Assembly: GCF_013214175.1 (NCBI RefSeq)
Contig: NZ_JABSPA010000002.1
Span: forward strand, 620,001 to 684,000
Origin: Colwellia sp.
GTDB taxonomy: Bacteria; Pseudomonadota; Gammaproteobacteria; Enterobacterales; Alteromonadaceae
Length of the DNA stretch: 64,000 nucleotides
Direction of reading: 5' to 3'
The first letter of the stretch is position 1. Every line of letters starts with the position of its first letter. The notes under the pieces were generated by a model. That model was not told the origin of the DNA. It saw only the letters and a program-made list of their open reading frames with translations, and did no database searches. The position numbers were made by a program, and so were the translations under genes. Shown piece by piece: positions 25,501 to 34,655 of this stretch.

Positions 25501-26496
25501 GCTAAAAAATCAATACCGAAGGCTGAGCTGCTTTTACTAAATAAACAGCCAGACAAAGCGGAAAACGATAATATCTTTGCCAATATCCCGCCGATAAAAT
25601 TTCATTGTGATAGTTGCGCTATGGGCTCAGTAGAGCTAGGGGAAGTTGATGTAAATATTAAGCGCATTGACAAACAAACCATAGAGTTTACTAACTTAAC
25701 CGCTAAACGTGGGGAAACACAATTAAACCTTACCGGTAGCTGGCTTCATAACGAGCAAGAATCGATAACCTCGTTAGTAGGTAATCTATCGGTGGCTGAT
25801 ATAGAGACAGAATTAAAAGCCGCGGGTTATGACTCCATAATTAAAGACAGTGGGGCTAAATTCAAAGTAAACCTAAACTGGGCGGGAGGTCTACATGACT
25901 TCGATGTTAGTCAGTTAAACGGTACTATCAATGGTCGTCTTGATGATGGCTATTTAGCGGATGTTAGTGATAAAGCAAAGATTTTTTCTGTGCTAAGTTT
26001 GCAATCTTTAGTACGTAAGCTAACGCTGGACTTCCGTGATATCTTTAGTGACGGTATGTTTTACAGTAATATCACCGGTGACTATCAATTAAGTCAGGGG
26101 CTGTTAACTACAAATAATACCGAAATGAAAGGTACTGCCGGTGATTTGTTTATGACGGGGCATACCAATTTAGTAACGGGTGAGCTAGCTTATGATATGT
26201 CTTACAAACCGAATCTGACCTCTAGTTTACCGGTACTTGCTTGGATAGCTACATCTTTGAATCCAGTGACTTTTCTTGCAGGCGTTGCCATTGATCAAGT
26301 CGTTAGGTCTCAAGTTATCTCTGAAGTTAAATTTGAACTAACTGGCACTGTGGATAATCCTGACTTTAAAGAAGTTGATCGTAAAAGTAAGAGCATTAGT
26401 CTCAAGGGCACAGCGCCAACTGAAGATGAAAAACAAGATGAGTCAAAGGGTGATAAACCACTAGCAGCTATAAGTAATGAGGTAATTGATGGTTAA
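22528..26496 (+). CDS. yhdP: AsmA-like inner-membrane lipid transport protein YhdP
   Basis: A 1322-residue protein with a single N-terminal membrane helix (about 14-35) followed by a very long beta-rich periplasmic region, as in YhdP/TamB/AsmA bridge proteins that carry phospholipid between inner and outer membranes. The C-terminal part contains the AsmA-type segment KFKVNLNWAGGLHDFDVSQL and the closing region LTSSLPVLAWIATSLNPVTF. The length fits YhdP (about 1270). It follows rng, as in Escherichia coli, and overlaps the next gene by 8 bases. Together with mla and lpt genes elsewhere in the window it belongs to outer-membrane lipid homeostasis. Confidence 0.93.
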   Translation: MSIVSTSNRWLNRLYKTVAILLVLLAVLISAFRLFLPYVQHYKIPLQDYLNEISQTNISIGSLSMTWQQSGPILVIGDVQILETERASVFIKRLELQVDFWRSLTEQSLITKNLILSGAQVDISQSLWLSSKEDNIPEIVDTKNEANDIEVISNLFLHSIKRFSIRESQLTVRNKAIARNIGLNQLDWLNTDGRHQGQGSVVLNGLSSNNLQLKVDLQGEQGRTLSGQVYLQANHIDITPWLDSVLVLEDDKTKTDINFSAWLRVNNGEYDRLQIDIAQSSMNWLFDQKQQKLILNNGQVLLVKGKAEQSFKLYSTPLSLQFNEQAPQQFTAMLAKQGDDFSLHLSEIDVAMLAQLAPLIVAKKATRNVLADMSLTGKVENLHIRRDNDELQILTSFTSFNNNFSHGIPGLENVSGKLSFVGNYLSVDFNAEQGKLDFDKLFVQAFPYQGLSGQLNAEFDDKGWALTVEKFDFTSKEINLSAQIKVEAPLDGEVKLALLANVSNANAGLVGRYLPLPIMSDNLVSYLNSAVVSGRVENAQILINGPISRFPFTDGSGIFVVDAELSKSEFKFVENWPAITDFVANLNFTNNSMLITGRGGKLTGLDVTGVRAGIADLAHGQILTVDAEIKPTEPRFIGDLMNQSPFKGSVGSVLEQLKVTGEVSGEFHLNLPLNDNEKALASGTIDFANNKASLQTPQMNFTEVNGQLSFSNDKISTKNLTLVWQGLPIALDITGMDKADYYDTDIKLSALWQEGQWLANVPQQLQRYTQGELPWQGDLSLHQHHQGGFSYNANFYSDLNKTQLLLPPPYDRSEKQENHLSVQINGQMEQSKVVLNYGDKMQFSGLLEHDTTAFTRANLMLGQGTMALASDGFHITTKLDQADFSLWQPLISDILDSINQPTISTSTSITAATELENTTPFLAKPKRIRGSIGQLKILGQQLNNVSFNLLDKPEWWLLQLDAKETRSQIKIYPDWLAQGLDINAEFLKLTLAKKSIPKAELLLLNKQPDKAENDNIFANIPPIKFHCDSCAMGSVELGEVDVNIKRIDKQTIEFTNLTAKRGETQLNLTGSWLHNEQESITSLVGNLSVADIETELKAAGYDSIIKDSGAKFKVNLNWAGGLHDFDVSQLNGTINGRLDDGYLADVSDKAKIFSVLSLQSLVRKLTLDFRDIFSDGMFYSNITGDYQLSQGLLTTNNTEMKGTAGDLFMTGHTNLVTGELAYDMSYKPNLTSSLPVLAWIATSLNPVTFLAGVAIDQVVRSQVISEVKFELTGTVDNPDFKEVDRKSKSISLKGTAPTEDEKQDESKGDKPLAAISNEVIDG

Positions 26497-27376
26497 ATTG
26501 ACAGCGATACAATTATCATCAGCGGCTAATGTTGCCACCAACCTTGCTAAAATAGCTGAGTTACTCGCTAAAATTACCGCGGGTCCGATAAGGGCTAAAA
26601 ACGGCAGTACTAACATAGGTAAACATGATGATACTGTTAATGAGCCGATTCAGCATTTAGTGGTTTTACCTGAGTGTTGTTTATACTTTGGTAGCAAAGA
26701 CAGCGAACAGCTAAGTTTGGCAAAAAAATCAGCACTCGCGAACGATCTTTGTTCTTCGCTTGGACAACTAGCTAAGCGCTTTAAGGTATACCTAGTCGCA
26801 GGTACTGTGCCTATTCTAACGTCTTCAGCTAAAAAATTTACTAACAGCAGTTGTGTCTTTAGTCCTAATGGCGAATTAATAGGGCAATACGATAAAATTC
26901 ACTTATTTGATGTCAATGTCAGTGATAGTACTAACAGTTATTGTGAATCGCGTTATACCCAAGCTGGTAAAGAAATAAAGGTTGTTAACACCGAATTTGC
27001 TAACATTGGTCTATCAGTTTGTTTCGATTTACGCTTTCCTAACTTGTTTCAACAACTAGTAAAAGCGGGGGCAGAGATAATTACCGTACCCAGTGCCTTT
27101 ACTAGAGTAACAGGGAAAGCACACTGGCAAACATTATTGCAAGCACGCGCGATAGAAAACCAAGTCTATATTGTTGCCGCAGGACAAGAAGGCGTTCATG
27201 AAAATGGCCGGGAAACTTGGGGACATTCAATGATCATTAACCCTTGGGGTGAAGTTGAACAGAGTATCGCCACGGGTGAAGGTTTTATTACCGTTGAATA
27301 CCAACAACAAGAAGTAACACGTATACGTCAAAGCATGCCTTTGACTACACCTTTAAACACGCCGCTGAATAATTAA
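26489..27376 (+). CDS. Carbon-nitrogen hydrolase (Nit/omega-amidase family)
   Basis: A 295-residue nitrilase-superfamily amidase. The Glu-Lys-Cys catalytic triad is visible: Glu in VVLPECCLYFG (about 55), Lys in GQYDKIHLFD (about 136) and Cys in GLSVCFDLRFP (about 175). This branch (Nit2/YbeM-like) typically hydrolyses deaminated glutathione or alpha-keto amides; the exact substrate cannot be read from sequence. ATG 26489 was chosen over the in-frame TTG three bases earlier because GAGG at 26479 gives 6-base spacing. It overlaps yhdP by 8 bases and precedes tldD. An insertion around residues 33-52 (TAGPIRAKNGSTNIGKHDDT) is low in conservation. Confidence 0.88.
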   Translation: MVKLTAIQLSSAANVATNLAKIAELLAKITAGPIRAKNGSTNIGKHDDTVNEPIQHLVVLPECCLYFGSKDSEQLSLAKKSALANDLCSSLGQLAKRFKVYLVAGTVPILTSSAKKFTNSSCVFSPNGELIGQYDKIHLFDVNVSDSTNSYCESRYTQAGKEIKVVNTEFANIGLSVCFDLRFPNLFQQLVKAGAEIITVPSAFTRVTGKAHWQTLLQARAIENQVYIVAAGQEGVHENGRETWGHSMIINPWGEVEQSIATGEGFITVEYQQQEVTRIRQSMPLTTPLNTPLNN

Positions 27377-27422
27377 TTGCAGCGCTTATAATTAAAGAAC
27401 ATAGAAGTAGAGCTTATACCTA

Positions 27423-28868
27423 ATGAATATTGTTGAAAAATCCTTATTAAGTGATAGTCATATTGATGATGAAGTATTAGCAAAAACCTTAAGAAGCATG
27501 ATGGGACGAAAAGTTGATTATGCTGATTTATATTTTCAAGCAAGTCAGCATGAATCCTGGGTGCTAGAAGACGGTATTGTTAAAGAAGGCTCGTATAATA
27601 TTGAGCGTGGCGTTGGTGTAAGAGCAATTTCCGGCGAAAAGACCGGCTTTGCATATTCGGATGAAATATCTCCTGAAGCACTGCAACAGGCCGCTGATGC
27701 AGCTAAAGGTATTGCTGATAGTGGTACAGGCGCTACCGTTAAAGCTTTTACTCGTCAATCACCTATTCAGGTTTATCAAGCCGTTGAGCCACTTGGCAGT
27801 TTAAGCCAAGAGCAAAAGATTGATTTACTGCACAAGATCGAGGCACATGCGCGTCAAACTGATAGTCGGGTTAAACAGGTTATTGCGAGTATTTCTGGTG
27901 TCTATGAAACTATTTTAATCAGTGCCAGCGATGGTACTTATGGTACGGATATCCGTCCATTAGTACGGTTAAACTGCTCAGTGTTAGTTGAAGAAAATGG
28001 CAAACGAGAGCGCGCAAGTGCTGGTGGTGGTGCACGTACTGATTACAGTTACTTCTTTGAAGTTGAACCTGGCGATAACAAAGCCCGTTACCTGGCTTAT
28101 GCCGAAGAGTCGGTTAGACTAGCGTTAGTTAATTTAGTTGCCATTGAAGCCCCCGCAGGTACTTATCCAGTGGTGCTGGGAGCTGGTTGGCCTGGAGTAT
28201 TATTGCATGAGGCCGTTGGTCATGGTTTAGAGGGTGACTTTAACCGTAAAGGTTCGTCGGCTTTTTCTGGTAAAATTGGTCAGCAAGTTACCTCCGAGCT
28301 TTGTACCATTGTTGATGATGGCACCTTAGCTAATCGTCGAGGCTCTATTACTATAGATGATGAAGGTACACCTGGACAATATAACGTCTTAATCGAAAAG
28401 GGTATCTTAAAAGGCTACATGCAAGATAAACATAATGCCGGTCTAATGGGGGTAAAACCCACAGGTAATGGACGACGTGAATCTTATGCGCATTTACCTA
28501 TGCCTCGCATGACTAATACCTATATGTTAGCTGGTGAGTCTAGCCCTGAAGATATTATAAAGTCAGTGAAAAAAGGTATTTATGCGCCAAACTTTGCCGG
28601 TGGTCAGGTTGATATAACCTCTGGAAAATTTGTTTTTACCACGTCAGAAGCGTATTTAATTGAAGATGGTGTAATAACCTCACCAGTAAAAGGCGCTACC
28701 TTGATAGGTAATGGTCCTGAAGCGATGAAACGAATCAGCATGGTGGGTAATGACTTAAAGCTTGATGGCGGTGTTGGTATCTGTGGTAAAGATGGCCAAA
28801 GTATACCTGTTGGAGTCGGTCAACCGACGCTGAAAATTGATGAGATGACTATTGGTGGTACCCAGTAA
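27423..28868 (+). CDS. tldD: Metalloprotease TldD
   Basis: A 481-residue TldD-family protein. The zinc-binding [11 protein letters not shown] motif (HExxxH, about residues 261-271) distinguishes active TldD from its partner PmbA/TldE. The glycine-rich [16 protein letters not shown] and the C-terminal [20 protein letters not shown] are also canonical. TldD and TldE form a heterodimeric peptidase that trims unfolded peptides and matures microcin B17 and CcdA-type substrates in E. coli. The partner gene pmbA lies about 900 bases downstream across darP. Confidence 0.97.
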   Translation: MNIVEKSLLSDSHIDDEVLAKTLRSMMGRKVDYADLYFQASQHESWVLEDGIVKEGSYNIERGVGVRAISGEKTGFAYSDEISPEALQQAADAAKGIADSGTGATVKAFTRQSPIQVYQAVEPLGSLSQEQKIDLLHKIEAHARQTDSRVKQVIASISGVYETILISASDGTYGTDIRPLVRLNCSVLVEENGKRERASAGGGARTDYSYFFEVEPGDNKARYLAYAEESVRLALVNLVAIEAPAGTYPVVLGAGWPGVLLHEAVGHGLEGDFNRKGSSAFSGKIGQQVTSELCTIVDDGTLANRRGSITIDDEGTPGQYNVLIEKGILKGYMQDKHNAGLMGVKPTGNGRRESYAHLPMPRMTNTYMLAGESSPEDIIKSVKKGIYAPNFAGGQVDITSGKFVFTTSEAYLIEDGVITSPVKGATLIGNGPEAMKRISMVGNDLKLDGGVGICGKDGQSIPVGVGQPTLKIDEMTIGGTQ

Positions 28869-28901
28869 TTAGCCTTAGTTAACAGCTAACCTTGATATGT
28901 T

Positions 28902-28933
28902 AGCAAGCACTGACTTTTCAATTAGTGCTTGCT
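28902..28933. terminator. Hairpin between convergent tldD and darP
   Basis: AGCAAGCACT and AGTGCTTGCT form a perfect 10-bp stem with a 12-base loop, 34 bases after tldD and 63 bases beyond the darP stop on the other strand. There is no strong T run on either side, so termination in either direction is inferred from position. Confidence 0.55.
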
Positions 28934-28995
28934 GATACTTAGTAGCTTTACCTTTTTAGCTAATATTTTACGGTATTAACTTTTAGGTGCTTTAA

Positions 28996-29538
28996 TTAGG
29001 CATTAGCTTTTAGGTAAGTGAACAAGTTTTTATAATGTTTACCTAGTTTTTCAGCTTTTTTCTCTTTCGCGGCATTGCGAACTAACTGCTTGATTTTTTG
29101 TCGCTCAATTTTAGGAAATTCACTTATTAATGCTTCAACAGCGTCATTACCTTGCGCTATTAATTCATCTCTAATAGTTTCTAAACGGACAAATTTTGCC
29201 GATTCTTGTTGATGCTTATTAGCCATAACTTCGATAGCATGGTGAATTGGCTCTAGGTCAGTTTCCAATAATATCTTAGCTATATGACGAATGTGACGAC
29301 GCAAAGCTTCATGTTTATTGGAGATTTTGTCAGCTAAAACCATAGCGTATTTTAGGTCCTCACTTAAAGGCAAGCGACTACGCTGATGCTTAGACATGTC
29401 CACTAAGCTTTGGCCGAAATCTTGCAATTGATGCATTTCACGTTTTATTTCGGTTTTACTTTTAAATTCTTCTTCCATTTCTTGTGATGAATCGTCGATA
29501 TCGTTGGCTGACTGGGGCATAATAATGTCTAATACCAT
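28996..29538 (-). CDS. darP: Ribosome biogenesis factor DarP (YjgA)
   Basis: A 180-residue, highly charged, largely helical protein of the DUF615/YjgA family, with conserved segments KSKTEIKREMHQLQDFGQSL (about 25-44), SLPLSEDLKYAMVLA-like and DEALEALISEFP-like (here NDAVEALISEFPKIERQKIK). DarP promotes late assembly of the 50S peptidyl transferase centre. A Met at residue 7 (29520) is an alternative start; neither has a good ribosome binding site. It is divergent from pmbA, as in E. coli. Confidence 0.93.
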   Translation of the reverse strand: MVLDIIMPQSANDIDDSSQEMEEEFKSKTEIKREMHQLQDFGQSLVDMSKHQRSRLPLSEDLKYAMVLADKISNKHEALRRHIRHIAKILLETDLEPIHHAIEVMANKHQQESAKFVRLETIRDELIAQGNDAVEALISEFPKIERQKIKQLVRNAAKEKKAEKLGKHYKNLFTYLKANA

Positions 29539-29773
29539 GGTAAAATAAATAATAATTACCCTTATTATATCACTAAATTTATAGGGGCTGTTGATCTTTT
29601 GCGGTCAAACCTTGTTCGAGATAAAAGCGTTTTAATCACGGCGAGCGGTATCCAGCTTAGTCGCGCCAAGAAAATAGCTTAATATAATCTCGATAGTTCA
29701 CAGTACTTAATATGTAAAGTTACTGTTTTAACCTTGTTACTCCTTAAAAAGAAAAGAGAAAGTAGAAACCAAT

Positions 29774-31135
29774 ATGACCCCAGCCTCCAAATCGAATGAT
29801 CTAATCTACCAACAACTCAGTGAAGTAAAAGCACGTGTTGCCACTGTACTTGAACTCGCTAAATCTCTTGGCGCAGATGGTGCTGAAGTTGCAATGAGCC
29901 GTCAACAAGGTTTAAGTGTTAGTACCCGTATGGGTGAAGTAGAAAATGTTGAATTTACCAATGATGGTGCTTTAGGCATTACTGTTTATCGGCAGGGGCG
30001 TAAAGGCAGTGCTTCTACAGCTGACTTATCTGAACAAGCACTCACTAAAACGGTTACCGCTGCAGTAAACATTGCCAAGTATACTTCGGTTGATGATTGC
30101 TCAGGTTTAGCGGATAAAGCACTGTTAGCAATGCAGCCACTTGATTTAGATTTATATCATCCACATGAAATAAGTACCGAAGAAGCAATTGAGCTGGCAA
30201 AAGAATGTGAGGAAAGCGCATTAGCAGTTGACCCACGTATTAGTAATTCAGACGGCGCGAGCTTTGATAGTTTTTCTGGCTTTAAAGTCTATGGTAATAG
30301 CCATGGCCAGTTGGTGGGTTACCCAAGCACTCGCCATAGTTTAAGCTGTGTGATGATTGCCAGCGATGGTGACGATATGGAACGTGACTATGCCTATACG
30401 GTTAATCGAGATTTTTCTTTACTTGAAAGTGCCAAAAATGTTGGTCTACAAGCTTCGCAAGAGGTGTTATCTCGCCTAAAACCACAAACAATAGCGACCG
30501 GAAAAGTACCGGTATTATTTAGAGCAGATATTGCCAATACCATTTGGGGACACTTTATTGCCGCGATCAGTGGCGGCAATTTATATCGTAAATCGTCATT
30601 TTTACTTGATGCCATTGGTAATGATGTATTCCCTAAGTTTTTGAATATCAGTGAAAGACCTCATATTGCTAAAGCGTTAGCCAGTAGCGCTTTTGATAGT
30701 GAAGGCGTATTAACCCAAGATAGGGAGATTATTAGCCAAGGTGCATTACAAACCTATTTACTGACTAGCTACTCAGCCCGTAAATTAGGGCTAACTACTA
30801 CAGGCCATGCCGGTGGTATTCATAATTGGTTCGTCGACGCACAAGGTCATGATGGTAGCTTTGATGCTATGTTAAAAACCCTAGGAACAGGTTTACTGGT
30901 AACTGAATTAATGGGCCAAGGCGTTAATGTTATTAATGGTGATTACTCTCGCGGCGCGGCAGGATTTTGGGTCGAAAACGGAGAAATTGCCTACCCAGTG
31001 AGTGAAATTACTATCGCTGGGAATTTAGCGCAGATGTTCAAAGGTATTGTTGCTGTTGGCTCTGATGTGGATTTACGCGGCAGTATCAGAACTGGCTCTA
31101 TTTTGATTGATGAGATGCAAGTCGCGGGACACTAA
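29774..31135 (+). CDS. pmbA: Metalloprotease subunit PmbA (TldE)
   Basis: A 453-residue PmbA/TldE protein, paralogous to the TldD encoded upstream but without the HExxxH zinc motif, as expected for the non-catalytic partner. Conserved segments include AAVGSDV-type C-terminal GIVAVGSDVDLRGSIRTGSI, HNWFVDAQGHDGSFDAML (about 352-369) and the preceding GHAGGIHN. TldD and TldE act as a heterodimeric peptidase. The 235-base divergent region with darP contains the promoter. A clear terminator follows. Confidence 0.96.
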   Translation: MTPASKSNDLIYQQLSEVKARVATVLELAKSLGADGAEVAMSRQQGLSVSTRMGEVENVEFTNDGALGITVYRQGRKGSASTADLSEQALTKTVTAAVNIAKYTSVDDCSGLADKALLAMQPLDLDLYHPHEISTEEAIELAKECEESALAVDPRISNSDGASFDSFSGFKVYGNSHGQLVGYPSTRHSLSCVMIASDGDDMERDYAYTVNRDFSLLESAKNVGLQASQEVLSRLKPQTIATGKVPVLFRADIANTIWGHFIAAISGGNLYRKSSFLLDAIGNDVFPKFLNISERPHIAKALASSAFDSEGVLTQDREIISQGALQTYLLTSYSARKLGLTTTGHAGGIHNWFVDAQGHDGSFDAMLKTLGTGLLVTELMGQGVNVINGDYSRGAAGFWVENGEIAYPVSEITIAGNLAQMFKGIVAVGSDVDLRGSIRTGSILIDEMQVAGH

Positions 31136-31276
31136 CCGCTATTTTTACTTACTTCATCGGCAAACTGACTTGCAATAGGCTTCCTATTGACGCGTAAGTT
31201 TTTCTTGAATTAAGCAAAACTATCAAGTTAGAAAGTTGACTTAAACTTAACCACTACTCTGTGGAATAAGTAGAAT

Positions 31277-31310
31277 AAGCGTTATCTATTTGATTAGGTA
31301 ACGCTTTTTT
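31277..31310 (+). terminator. Terminator after pmbA
   Basis: AAGCGTTA (31277-31284) pairs with TAACGCTT (31299-31306), followed by a T run. It lies in the gap between convergent pmbA and mgtE; on the minus strand the T run is weak, so it mainly serves pmbA. Confidence 0.8.
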
Positions 31311-31340
31311 GTTGAGTAATATTTAGCTAACTAACTATTA

Positions 31341-32699
31341 CTAGGTAAGCAGCAGCGTTGCTGTTCCTAGGAAAGCAAAGATACCTACTACATCCGTTAC
31401 TGTGGTAATAATCACACTACCTGCCAGAGCAGGGTCTATCTTCATACGTTTTAATATCAATGGAATACTTACACCAGCAAGGCCAGCGGCGGTCATATTC
31501 ATCAACATGGCGAAAGCAATAACGCCACCAAGCATTAAATCTTGTTTCCAAATAGCTACGACAGTAGCAATTAACGTCGCCCAAATAATGCCATTTAAAA
31601 AGCCAATCGCTACCTCTTTACTCAATAATGCCCGAGCATTACTGTCACCGACATGACCTAATGCCATACCACGGATAACCAGTGTTAAGGTTTGATTACC
31701 GGCAACGCCACCCATACTAGGAACCAAAGAGTTCAATACGGCTAGAATAGCTAGTTGTTGAAAGACACCTTCAAACATACTGGTAACGGCTACAGCCATT
31801 AATGCGGTAATAAGGTTAACACCCAGCCACAATGAGCGCTGCTTAGTACTCTTGAGTACAGGAGCAAAGGTATCTGCTTCATCGTCTAAACCGGCCATAC
31901 TCATCATGGAATGCTCTGCGTTTTCACGAATGATATCGATGACGTCATCAATGGTTATACGACCGAGTAAGTGACCATGTTTATCAATAACGGGGGCAGA
32001 AAACCAATCGTGACGTTCAAAGAGCTGAGCAACATCTTGCTCATCCATATCGGCTTGAACCGCTTCAACTTCCGCCTTGATTAAACGAGATACAATCATA
32101 TCTGCTTTGGCTGTCACTATGGCAGCAAGTGACACTACACCAATAAAACGATTATTACGGTCAACAACATAGAAGGAGTCGGTTGCCTCGGGCAAGTCAC
32201 CCTTTAGACGTAAATAACGTAACACTACATCAACACTTACGTCAGGACGTAGGGTGATAGTATCGGTATTCATTATGCCGCCAGCAGTATCTTCTTCATA
32301 AGATAATGCCGTTTCGACTCGGCTACGGTCTTGCGAGTCCATCGAATTAAGCACTTCGTTAAAAGTACTGTCAGGTAGGGTACGTAAAACTTCAGCTAAA
32401 TCATCAACGTCCATACCTTCGGCAACAGCCGCAAGCTTTTCCGGTCGCATGCTTTTAAGAATACCTTTACGGACTTCTTCATTAAGCTCTTCGAGTACTT
32501 CACCATGAAAATCAGGATCAATAAGTTGCCAGAGTACCGGTCGACTTTTTGCAGTGGAGGATTCTAATATAAGGGCGAGATCGTAAGCCGGCATGTTTTG
32601 CAGTAGTTTTCGTACATAGACGAACATACCACTGCTAAGTGCTTCGTTAACTTGCTGTAATCTTTTTTGGTTAAATTCTTGTTCTGATACTTCTGGCAT
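31341..32699 (-). CDS. mgtE: Magnesium transporter MgtE
   Basis: A 452-residue MgtE channel. The N domain of helical repeats (about 30-130, with LAEVLRTLPDSTFNEVLNSM) is followed by two CBS domains (about 135-255, including AGGIMNTDTITLRPDVSVDV) and a five-helix membrane domain (about 285-452) with the signature SLVPSMGGVAGNQTLTLVIRG, which lines the Mg pore. Cytosolic Mg binding to the N/CBS region gates the homodimer. It is the last gene of the minus-strand ptsO-side cluster, 194 bases after ptsO. Confidence 0.96.
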   Translation of the reverse strand: MPEVSEQEFNQKRLQQVNEALSSGMFVYVRKLLQNMPAYDLALILESSTAKSRPVLWQLIDPDFHGEVLEELNEEVRKGILKSMRPEKLAAVAEGMDVDDLAEVLRTLPDSTFNEVLNSMDSQDRSRVETALSYEEDTAGGIMNTDTITLRPDVSVDVVLRYLRLKGDLPEATDSFYVVDRNNRFIGVVSLAAIVTAKADMIVSRLIKAEVEAVQADMDEQDVAQLFERHDWFSAPVIDKHGHLLGRITIDDVIDIIRENAEHSMMSMAGLDDEADTFAPVLKSTKQRSLWLGVNLITALMAVAVTSMFEGVFQQLAILAVLNSLVPSMGGVAGNQTLTLVIRGMALGHVGDSNARALLSKEVAIGFLNGIIWATLIATVVAIWKQDLMLGGVIAFAMLMNMTAAGLAGVSIPLILKRMKIDPALAGSVIITTVTDVVGIFAFLGTATLLLT

Positions 32700-32907
32700 A
32701 GCGACTCTGCTTCTTTAGTGTTTGTGCACAGAAACCCTTCAAGAGAGTATCGCTGAGAAAATTGGCGAGACTTAGGGTTATTTGATGATGAAAAGAAAAA
32801 AAGCTTTCTTTGGAAAATAGTTCAAGTTTATCGTAACTCAGTGGTTTTATCAGCTTTTTATCTTGAGCTAGGTACTGCTTTAGTCGGTTTATGTTATTCG
32901 TTTTCAT
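32671..32907 (-). CDS. Doubtful 78-residue open frame between ptsO and mgtE
   Basis: This frame fills the gap between ptsO and mgtE, overlapping ptsO by 14 bases at its start and mgtE by 29 bases at its end. The product is basic (MKTNNINRLKQYLAQDKKLI at the start, SRYARSIRTRI at the end) and matches no family I know. No ribosome binding site precedes the ATG and both overlaps are in foreign frames, so it may be chance. It is recorded only because nothing else explains the gap. Confidence 0.22.
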   Translation of the reverse strand: MKTNNINRLKQYLAQDKKLIKPLSYDKLELFSKESFFSFHHQITLSLANFLSDTLLKGFCAQTLKKQSRYARSIRTRI

Positions 32908-33184
32908 CGAATTTATCAGAAATAAGTTGGCATATTTCAGTTAACGCTAGCTGGGCATCTTCGCCTTGAGCGGTAATGTTGACGGTTTTTCCTTGGCCAC
33001 CCGCTAATAACATCAGCGCCATAATACTACTCGCGTCGGCTTTTTTTCCTGCCAATTCCAGGGTGATTTTTGCGGAAAACTTTTGGCTTAATTGCGCGAG
33101 TTTAGTAGCCGCACGAGCATGTAAGCCTAACTTATTACAAATGGTCACTTGTTGAGATTGTTTTTGCAGTACTATCGCGCTCAT
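32894..33184 (-). CDS. ptsO: HPr-like phosphocarrier NPr of the nitrogen PTS
   Basis: A 96-residue HPr-fold protein with the phosphorylatable histidine in NKLGLHARAATKLA (about residue 22) and the conserved DASSIMALMLLAGGQGKTV (about 50-68). In the PTS-Ntr chain, NPr passes phosphate from EI-Ntr to EIIA-Ntr (PtsN), also encoded here. It lies 15 bases after rapZ in the rpoN cluster. The C-terminus is acidic (DKFDENE). Confidence 0.95.
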   Translation of the reverse strand: MSAIVLQKQSQQVTICNKLGLHARAATKLAQLSQKFSAKITLELAGKKADASSIMALMLLAGGQGKTVNITAQGEDAQLALTEICQLISDKFDENE

Positions 33185-33199
33185 TGATTATCCGTTTGG

Positions 33200-34054
33200 T
33201 TAGGTTGATTTAATATGAATATCTCTATGATGCGTTTGAATATCTTCGCGCTCTTTACGGAAGTTTTTTGCTAACATTTCTGCGATATAAACAGATCTAT
33301 GTTTACCACCAGTACAACCAATAGCTATGGTGACATAACTACGATTATTACGTTCTAAATGCGGTAACCATGTCATCATAAAGCTGTTAATTTGCCATAT
33401 AAACTTAGTAACTATTGCTTGGCTAGCAAGAAAATCTTTGACCTCTTGATCGACGCCTGTTTTACCCTTAAGAGATTTCTCCCAAAAAGGGTTAGGTAAA
33501 AACCTTGCGTCAAAAACATAATCAGCATCGGCAGGAATACCATGTTTGAAACCAAACGACTCAAAGACTAGGACCATGGAACCAGTCTTCTTGCCTAAAA
33601 TTCTTTCCCTAACTAAATCAGCTAGTTGATGAGGAGTCAGCTGGCTAGTATTTATGTATAAACCGGCATTAGTTGATATTGGCTCTAATAATGATTTTTC
33701 TAGGGCAATTGCTTGCTCAAGGGCCATATTCTCTTTAATAAGCGGGTGTAAACGACGTGTTTCACTAAAACGTCTGATTAACTCTTTATCATCAGCATCA
33801 AGAAATAGCGTATTAACGTCAACTGCTTTGGGTAAGTAAGCAATAATTTCCGGAATATCTTGTGGGTCTTTAGGTAAATTACGCACATCTAAACTGACCG
33901 CAACGTTTTCATAGTCATTAATTACAGTATGAGTTAATGCCGGCAGGAGATTAATTGGGATGTTATCGACACAATAGTAGCCAAGGTCTTCTAACACGCG
34001 TAGGGCAACTGATTTACCTGAGCCTGAGCGGCCACTGACTATAAGTAGTTTCAT
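33200..34054 (-). CDS. rapZ: RNase adapter protein RapZ
   Basis: A 284-residue protein of the YvcJ/RapZ family, usual length. The Walker A SGRSGSGKSVALRVLEDLGY (residues 7-26) is followed by DNIPINLLPAL and, at the C-terminal half, the signature AIGCTGGKHRSVYIAE (about 248-263). In enterobacteria RapZ guides RNase E to the GlmZ sRNA and thus tunes GlmS, linking this cluster to amino-sugar and envelope precursor supply; whether GlmZ exists here is unknown. It lies between ptsN and ptsO, the common order. Confidence 0.97.
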   Translation of the reverse strand: MKLLIVSGRSGSGKSVALRVLEDLGYYCVDNIPINLLPALTHTVINDYENVAVSLDVRNLPKDPQDIPEIIAYLPKAVDVNTLFLDADDKELIRRFSETRRLHPLIKENMALEQAIALEKSLLEPISTNAGLYINTSQLTPHQLADLVRERILGKKTGSMVLVFESFGFKHGIPADADYVFDARFLPNPFWEKSLKGKTGVDQEVKDFLASQAIVTKFIWQINSFMMTWLPHLERNNRSYVTIAIGCTGGKHRSVYIAEMLAKNFRKEREDIQTHHRDIHIKST

Positions 34055-34075
34055 TCTTGAATTCCGTGTACTTTA

Positions 34076-34546
34076 CTATATGGCATCTATGGTATGACTA
34101 GCTTGTTGAATTAAGTTATAGAGGGCTTGATTATCATGGCACCTTCGCACTTGCTTAATCACCTTTTTATCACTAAATAACTTAGCGATACTTTGTAAGG
34201 TAGTTAAATGTTCTTTGCAGCTGTTTTCTGGGACAAATAAAGCAATGAAGATATCGACGTTTCTATTATCTATGGCATCAAAGTCAATCGCTTGCTCGGT
34301 TGTTACTAATACGGCGACAGCTTTACTGGTATTAGGTAATCGACCATGAGGTATGGCAATGCCGTTACCTATGCCTGTGCTACCCATTTTCTCTCTATTG
34401 AGTAGACTTTCTAATAGCTCATCTTGTTCTATATCTCCAACTTGGTTGGCGGCGAGTTGACAAATTCTTTCTAGAATGCGTTTTTTACTGGTAACTTTTA
34501 CATCACAACTGGTACAGCTGATAGTTAATATTTCTGTTAATTGCAT
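34076..34546 (-). CDS. ptsN: Nitrogen regulatory EIIA protein PtsN
   Basis: A 156-residue EIIA-Ntr with the active-site histidine in GIAIPHGRLPN (about residue 68) and the C-terminal LQSIAKLFSDKKVIKQVRRC typical of the fructose-type EIIA fold. It is the final phosphoacceptor of the PTS-Ntr and regulates potassium transport and stress responses by protein contacts. It follows hpf by 109 bases and precedes rapZ by 21, so it is probably in the rpoN transcription unit. Confidence 0.95.
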   Translation of the reverse strand: MQLTEILTISCTSCDVKVTSKKRILERICQLAANQVGDIEQDELLESLLNREKMGSTGIGNGIAIPHGRLPNTSKAVAVLVTTEQAIDFDAIDNRNVDIFIALFVPENSCKEHLTTLQSIAKLFSDKKVIKQVRRCHDNQALYNLIQQASHTIDAI

Positions 34547-34655
34547 AATGGTGTTAGTAGTGTTTAGGCGCCCAATCGTGCTAATTCATTTAGCTTAGGG
34601 CGCCAGATTTACATGCTTTAATTTCATTTAAAGCGTTGTTATGGTTTAGTTCAGC

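Noticed and set aside
32671..32907. A 78-codon frame between ptsO and mgtE as a confident gene.
   Set aside because: No ribosome binding site, foreign-frame overlaps at both ends and no recognisable family; kept only as a low-confidence entry.
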